From Acidobacteriota bacterium (GTDB lineage: Bacteria; Acidobacteriota; Thermoanaerobaculia; Multivoradales; JAHEKO01): DNA of 36,306 nt. The position numbers were made by a program, and so were the translations under genes. Below, in pieces: positions 31,833-36,306 of the stretch (position 1 is the stretch's first letter; every line of letters starts with the position of its first letter). The stretch lies in NCBI GenBank assembly GCA_029862975.1, contig JAOTWP010000030.1, positions 1 through 36,306 of the forward strand, written 5' to 3'. The notes beneath the pieces were generated by a model that was not told the origin of the DNA, did no database searches, and saw nothing but the letters and a program-made list of their open reading frames with translations.

Positions 31833-33197
31833 ATGGCCAACAAGACAGCCTCTCTGGTCGCGGGAGCGTTCGTCGCTCTCGCCCTGCTCTCGTTTCCCGC
31901 CGCCGCCAAGTTGACGCCGGAAGAAGCGGCCGCCCTGGGCGCCGACCTGACCCCGGTGGGCGCCGAGAAGGCCGCCAATGCCGACGGCAGCATCCCGGCC
32001 TGGGACGGCGGGATCAAGGCGCCGCCGGCCGGCTACTCGCCGGGCGACCACCATCCCGATCCGTTCGCCAGCGACGCGGTGCTCTTCACCATCACGGGCG
32101 CCAACATGAGCCAGTACGCCGGCAAGCTGACCCCCGGGCACCAGGCGATGCTCCAGACCTACGACACCTTCAAGATGAAGGTCTACCCCACCCGGCGCAG
32201 CGCCGCCTACCCGCAGCGGATCTACGACGCCACGAAGCGGATCGCCACCACCGCCGAGCTGGCCGAGGGCGGCAACGGCATCCGGGGCGCGCTGATGGGG
32301 GTGCCCTTCCCGATGCCGAAGGTCGGCGTCGAGGTGATCTGGAACCACCTGACCCGCTACCGCGGCGACATCGCCTCGCGCAAGATCGCCCAGGCCGCAC
32401 CGACCCGTTCCGGCGACTACACTCCGGTGGTCTTCGAGGACGAGTTCAACGTCGTCTACAGCCAGGAAGGCCAGACCGAGGAGTCGCTCAACAACCGCAT
32501 CCTCTACTTCAAGCAGGAGGTCGTGGCGCCGGCGCGCCTGGCCGGCGGCATCCTGCTGGTGCACGAGACCCTCGACCAGGTCAAGGAGCCGCGGGCCGCG
32601 TGGCTCTACAACCCCGGCCAGCGCCGGGTGCGGCGGGCGCCGAACGTCGCCTACGACAACCCCGGCACGGCGGCCGACGGCATGCGCACGTCGGATCAGT
32701 TCGACATGTTCAACGGCGCTCCCGACCGCTACGACTGGACCCTGGTGGGCAAGAAGGAGATCTACGTCCCCTACAACAACTACCAGTTGCACAGCGACCA
32801 GCTGAAGCACGCGGACATCCTGACCCCGCTGCACATCAATCCCGAATACCTGCGCTACGAGCTGCACCGGGTGTGGGTGGTCGACGCGACGCTCAAGGCC
32901 GGCACCAGCCACGTCTACAAGCGCCGCACGCTCTACGTCGACGAGGACAGCTGGCAGGTGCTGCTGGTCGACCAGTACGACAACCGCGACCAGCTGTGGC
33001 GGGTGTCGGAGGGATTCGTCATCAACTACTACGACGTGCCCATGCTGTGGACGACCCTCGAGGTGCACACGGACCTGCAAGCCGGGCGCTACCTGGCGAT
33101 CGGCCTCGACAACGAGTACCCGATGTACAACTTCGACATCGAGCGCACGCTGGACGACTACACGCCGGCGGCACTGCGACGAGAAGGCATCCGGTGA
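31833..33197 (+). CDS. DUF1329-family periplasmic protein
   Basis: 454 residues, close to the normal family length. Signal peptide 1-24 (SLVAGAFVALALLSFPAAA), then LTPEEAAALGADLTPVGAEKAANADGSIPAWDGG, the characteristic opening of DUF1329. GVPFPMPKVGVEVIWNHLTRYRG and RRTLYVDEDSWQVLLVDQYDNRDQLWR are other typical stretches. From memory the domain has a LolA/LolB-like fold, a lipid-carrying half-barrel, which would fit a periplasmic shuttle; this is not shown by the sequence itself. ATG 31833 has GGAGA upstream; ATG 31818 is an alternative. The stop overlaps the next gene as GTGA. Confidence 0.88.
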   Translation: MANKTASLVAGAFVALALLSFPAAAKLTPEEAAALGADLTPVGAEKAANADGSIPAWDGGIKAPPAGYSPGDHHPDPFASDAVLFTITGANMSQYAGKLTPGHQAMLQTYDTFKMKVYPTRRSAAYPQRIYDATKRIATTAELAEGGNGIRGALMGVPFPMPKVGVEVIWNHLTRYRGDIASRKIAQAAPTRSGDYTPVVFEDEFNVVYSQEGQTEESLNNRILYFKQEVVAPARLAGGILLVHETLDQVKEPRAAWLYNPGQRRVRRAPNVAYDNPGTAADGMRTSDQFDMFNGAPDRYDWTLVGKKEIYVPYNNYQLHSDQLKHADILTPLHINPEYLRYELHRVWVVDATLKAGTSHVYKRRTLYVDEDSWQVLLVDQYDNRDQLWRVSEGFVINYYDVPMLWTTLEVHTDLQAGRYLAIGLDNEYPMYNFDIERTLDDYTPAALRREGIR

Positions 33198-34267
33198 GGC
33201 CGCCGCCGGCCCGCGGCCTCGTCGTCCTGGTCGCCGGCCTCCTCCTGGCGGCGTCCGCGCCTCCGGGCGCGGCGCAGGAGGAGGCCGTCGAGTCGTCGAT
33301 CATCGCGCCGCTCGCCGCCGCTTCGCTGCTTCTCGACGGCGCCGCCGGCGGCGACCTGATGATGGTGGTCGGCGAGCGCGGCCACGTGCTCGTGAGCCTC
33401 GATCAGGGGGCGACCTGGCAGCAGAGGGCGGTGCCGACGCGGGCGACGCTGACCGGCGTCTTTCTCCACGACGGGAGCCTCGGCTGGGCCGTCGGCCACG
33501 ACGCCGTCATCCTGCGCACCCGCGACGGCGGCGAGACCTGGGAGCTGCTGTACAGCGCGCCGGAGGAGGAGCGCCCCCTCCTCGACGTCTGGTTCCACGA
33601 CGCCGAGCGGGGCTTCGCCATCGGCGCCTACGGCTACTACCTCGAGACCGAGGACGGCGGCGACACCTGGTTCGAGCGCACGATCACCGCGCTCGACGAG
33701 CCGATCGCGGAAGACGACCCCGACGCCTACGAGGACGGCTACGAAGACGCCTACGAGTACGGGTACGACGACGAGTACGACGCGGGCGCCGACCTCCACC
33801 TCAACCGGGCCTCGCGGTCGGCCTCCGGCAAGCTCTACATCGCCGCCGAGGCCGGCGCCGTCTACCGCTCGGACGACGACGGCGCGACCTGGCTGGCACT
33901 GCCTTCGCCCTACGAAGGATCGTTCTTCGGCAGCCTGCCGCTCGACGGCGACTCGCTCCTGCTCTTCGGCCTGCGCGGCAACCTCTTCCGCTCCGACGAC
34001 GCCGGCGAGACCTGGAGCCGGATCGACACCGGCACCAGCGCGATGCTCACCGACGGCGCGCGGCTGGCCGACGGCACGGTCCTCGTCGCCGGCCTCGCCG
34101 GCGTCCTCCTCGCGAGCCACGACGGCGGCACGAGCTTCGAGCTCGTGCAGCAGGCCGACCGGCAAGGGCTGGCGGCGGTCCTGCCGCTCGCCGGCGGCGG
34201 CGTCGTGCTGGTCGGCGAGCACGGCGTCCACACGCTGCCGGCCGCGGCCCTCGCCGCCCGACCCTGA
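33194..34267 (+). CDS. Asp-box/YCF48-like beta-propeller periplasmic protein
   Basis: 357 residues from GTG 33194, overlapping the DUF1329 stop as GTGA. Signal peptide at residues 1-28 (LVVLVAGLLLAASAPPGAAQ). Six Asp-box motifs, S/T-x-D-x-G-x-T/S-W/F, lie at 68-75, 109-116, 152-159, 226-233, 267-274 and 308-315, one per propeller blade as in BNR/sortilin-type and YCF48-like folds. Between the third and fourth blade is an Asp/Glu/Tyr-rich stretch (about 171-200). No catalytic sialidase residues were recognised, so it is more likely a scaffold or binding protein of the cassette than an enzyme. Confidence 0.85.
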   Translation: MRPPPARGLVVLVAGLLLAASAPPGAAQEEAVESSIIAPLAAASLLLDGAAGGDLMMVVGERGHVLVSLDQGATWQQRAVPTRATLTGVFLHDGSLGWAVGHDAVILRTRDGGETWELLYSAPEEERPLLDVWFHDAERGFAIGAYGYYLETEDGGDTWFERTITALDEPIAEDDPDAYEDGYEDAYEYGYDDEYDAGADLHLNRASRSASGKLYIAAEAGAVYRSDDDGATWLALPSPYEGSFFGSLPLDGDSLLLFGLRGNLFRSDDAGETWSRIDTGTSAMLTDGARLADGTVLVAGLAGVLLASHDGGTSFELVQQADRQGLAAVLPLAGGGVVLVGEHGVHTLPAAALAARP

Positions 34268-34285
34268 CTTCCACGGAGCATCGCC

Positions 34286-36306
34286 ATGCCGTTCACCGCC
34301 AAGCTCGAGGACGCCGTCTTCACCCGCCGCAGGCTGCTGATCGGGCTCTTCGCCGCCGTCACCGTCTTCATGGGCTACGCGGCCAGCAAGATCGGCATCG
34401 ACGCCGGCTTCGCCAAGCTGCTGCCGCTCGAGCACGAGTACATGCGCACCTACGTCGACCACCGCGACGAGTTCGGCGGCGCCAACCGGCTGCTCATCGC
34501 CCTGACCGCCAGGGACGGCGACATCTTCACGCCGGGGTTCTTCGAGGCGCTCAAGGCGGCGACCGACGAGGTGTTCTTCATCCCCGGCGTCGACCGCACC
34601 CAGGTGAGCTCGCTCTTCACCCCCAACACCCGCTTCACCGAGGTCGTCGAGGACGGGATCTCGGGCGGCAACGTGGTGCCGGCGGACTTCCGGCCGACCC
34701 CCGAGGGCCTCGAGCAGGTGCGCAAGAACATCCTGAAGGCGGGCATCGTCGGCCGCTTGGTGGCCAACGACTTCAGCGGAGCGATCATCAGCGCCCAGCT
34801 GCTCGACGTCAATCCCAACACGGGCGAGCCGCTCGACTACGTCGAGGTGGCGAACCAGCTCGAGGAGAGAATCCGCCAGCGCTTCGGCAACGGCGTGGCC
34901 GGCGTCCAGGTCGAGACGGCGCCGGTCGACGTCCACATGATCGGTTTCGCCAAGGTGATCGGCGACATCTCGGCCGGCGCCACCCGGGTGGTGCTCTTCT
35001 TCGCCCTCGCCTTCCTCATCACGGCGATCTTCGTCTACGTGTACTCGCAGTCGATCCAGCTGACCATCATTCCGCTGGCCTGCTCGCTCGTCGCCGTCAT
35101 CTGGCAGCTCGGCCTGCTCGCGCTGATGGGCTACGGCATCGACCCGATGGGCATCCTCGTGCCCTTCCTCATCTTCGCCATCGGCGTCAGCCACGGCGTG
35201 CAGATGGTGAGCGCCTTCGGCTCGGAGGTGTACCAGGGCAACGACAGCATGGGCGCGGCGCGCGCGGCCTTCCGGCGCCTCCTGGTGCCGGGGGCCATCG
35301 CCCTGATCAGCGACACCATCGGCTTCGTCACCATCCAGCTGATCAAGATCCGCGTCATCCAGGAGATGGCGGTCACCGCCAGCCTCGGCGTGGCCGTGAT
35401 CATCCTGACCAACCTCGTCCTGCTGCCGGTGCTCCTGTCCTATTGCAAACCGGACGCGATCTACCTCGAGCGCCTCAAGCGCCGCTCGCGCCACATGGAG
35501 CCGGTGTGGAGCGTGCTGGCCAAGGCGGCCGAGAAGCCGCTGGCCAGCGTCATCCTCGTCGTCGCCGCCGGCCTGGCGATCTTCGGCTGGTGGCAGGCGC
35601 GAGAGATCAAGATCGGCGACCTGCACCGCGGCGTGCCCGAGCTGCGCTCCGACTCGCGCTACAACATCGACAGCGAGATCATCTCGAGCAAGTTCTCGAT
35701 CGGCGTCGACATCCTGTCGGTCATCGTCGAGACCGTCCCCGACGGCTGCGTCGACTGGCAGGTGATGAACACCATCGACAGCTTCGCCTGGCACATGAGC
35801 AACGTGCCCGGCGTGCAGTCGGTGATCGCCCTGCCGGGGATCGCCAAGGTCATCAACTCCGGCTGGAACGAGGGCGCGCTCGCCTGGCGCGTGCTGCCGC
35901 GCAATCCCTCGGTGCTCGCCCAGTCGGTCACCTACGTGCCTACCAGCACGGGCCTTCTGAACGACGACTGCAGCGTCATGCCGGTGATGATGTTCACCGC
36001 CGACCACCGGGCGGAGACGATCGACGCCATCGTCGCCGAGGTCAAGGCCTTCGAGGCGGAGTTCGGCTCCGACGAGGTCGACTTCAGACTGGCCACCGGC
36101 AACGTGGGAGTGATGGCGGCGACCAACGAAGCGGTCTCCGCGGCCCAGTTCCCGATGCTGCTCTACGTCTTCTCCGCCATCATCGTGCTGTGCCTGATCA
36201 CCTTCCGCTCGCTGCGCGCCACCCTCTGCATCGTGCTGCCGCTGGCGCTGGTGTCGCTGCTGGCCTACGCGCTGATGACCCTGCTCGAGATCGGGCTCAA
36301 GGTGTC
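34286..36306 (+). CDS. RND/MMPL-family transporter (3' end outside window)
   Basis: The first 673 codons are present and the frame is open to the window end. N-terminal membrane helix (about 17-34, LLIGLFAAVTVFMGYAAS), a large periplasmic domain (about 40-230), then a cluster of helices (from GATRVVLFFALAFLITAIF to AVIILTNLVLLPVLLSY) forming the first transport half, followed by the second periplasmic domain and the start of the second helix cluster (FSAIIVLCLITFRSLRA). Members of the RND/MMPL group without a membrane fusion partner move hydrophobic molecules such as lipids or hopanoids. It follows the propeller gene by 18 bases and closes the visible cassette. Confidence 0.88.
   Translation, partial: MPFTAKLEDAVFTRRRLLIGLFAAVTVFMGYAASKIGIDAGFAKLLPLEHEYMRTYVDHRDEFGGANRLLIALTARDGDIFTPGFFEALKAATDEVFFIPGVDRTQVSSLFTPNTRFTEVVEDGISGGNVVPADFRPTPEGLEQVRKNILKAGIVGRLVANDFSGAIISAQLLDVNPNTGEPLDYVEVANQLEERIRQRFGNGVAGVQVETAPVDVHMIGFAKVIGDISAGATRVVLFFALAFLITAIFVYVYSQSIQLTIIPLACSLVAVIWQLGLLALMGYGIDPMGILVPFLIFAIGVSHGVQMVSAFGSEVYQGNDSMGAARAAFRRLLVPGAIALISDTIGFVTIQLIKIRVIQEMAVTASLGVAVIILTNLVLLPVLLSYCKPDAIYLERLKRRSRHMEPVWSVLAKAAEKPLASVILVVAAGLAIFGWWQAREIKIGDLHRGVPELRSDSRYNIDSEIISSKFSIGVDILSVIVETVPDGCVDWQVMNTIDSFAWHMSNVPGVQSVIALPGIAKVINSGWNEGALAWRVLPRNPSVLAQSVTYVPTSTGLLNDDCSVMPVMMFTADHRAETIDAIVAEVKAFEAEFGSDEVDFRLATGNVGVMAATNEAVSAAQFPMLLYVFSAIIVLCLITFRSLRATLCIVLPLALVSLLAYALMTLLEIGLKV

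Noticed and set aside
33194-34267. Sialidase (from the Asp boxes)
   Set aside because: Asp boxes are structural and occur in many propellers; no RIP motif or catalytic Arg triad was seen.

Overview
The window is very GC-rich DNA (about 70% by eye) from a Gram-negative bacterium with an outer membrane: it encodes an outer-membrane barrel protein, periplasmic proteins with signal peptides, a membrane fusion protein and an RND-type protein. Gene density is high, many genes overlap by 1-4 bases (TTGA, GTGA, ATGA, TGATG), and GTG/TTG starts are common. The gene mix (FadN-type beta-oxidation, a HydB/GltD-type flavoprotein complex, DUF1015-serA-serC, DUF1302/DUF1329/RND) would fit Acidobacteriota, Myxococcota or a deltaproteobacterial relative. 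I cannot place it more precisely. No rRNA, tRNA, CRISPR array, transposase or prophage gene was seen, and no gene-free stretch exceeds 300 bases (the longest is 29589-29833).

Region 1 (2-5007, + strand) is a redox operon: the end of a ferredoxin-type protein, a NuoE-like 2Fe-2S subunit with two predicted N-terminal membrane helices, a HydB-type NuoF subunit, and a NuoG-ferredoxin/GltD fusion with FAD and probable NADPH sites. It looks like a membrane-tethered relative of the electron-bifurcating HydABC/Stn enzymes, linking NADH, NADPH and ferredoxin-level carriers. This is the best candidate for an undescribed system here.

Region 2 (5039-9841, - strand) is a complete branched-chain-amino-acid-type ABC importer in the order livK-livH-livM-livG-livF, with a 21-base dyad in front of livK. 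Region 3 (10020-15065, + strand) holds an MFS transporter and then DUF1015-serA-serC for serine synthesis. Region 4 (15133-18982, + strand) holds a SulP anion transporter fused to STAS and cyclic-nucleotide-binding domains, a sulfotransferase-like protein and a small membrane protein.

Region 5 (19113-24462, + strand) is a fatty-acid beta-oxidation operon (acyl-CoA dehydrogenase, thiolase, FadN-type hydroxyacyl-CoA dehydrogenase/enoyl-CoA hydratase). It is followed by a YefM/RelE-type toxin-antitoxin pair (24634-25162) with a TGTACA operator candidate. Region 6 (25224-29588, - strand) is a MacAB-like efflux operon (ATPase, large FtsX-type permease, HlyD adaptor).

Region 7 (29834-36306, + strand, running off the end) is a four-gene envelope cassette: DUF1302 outer-membrane protein, DUF1329 periplasmic protein, an Asp-box beta-propeller, and an RND/MMPL transporter. 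It probably moves or handles a hydrophobic compound across the envelope. Its position beside lipid catabolism and efflux genes suggests a lipid-related role, but this is inference.
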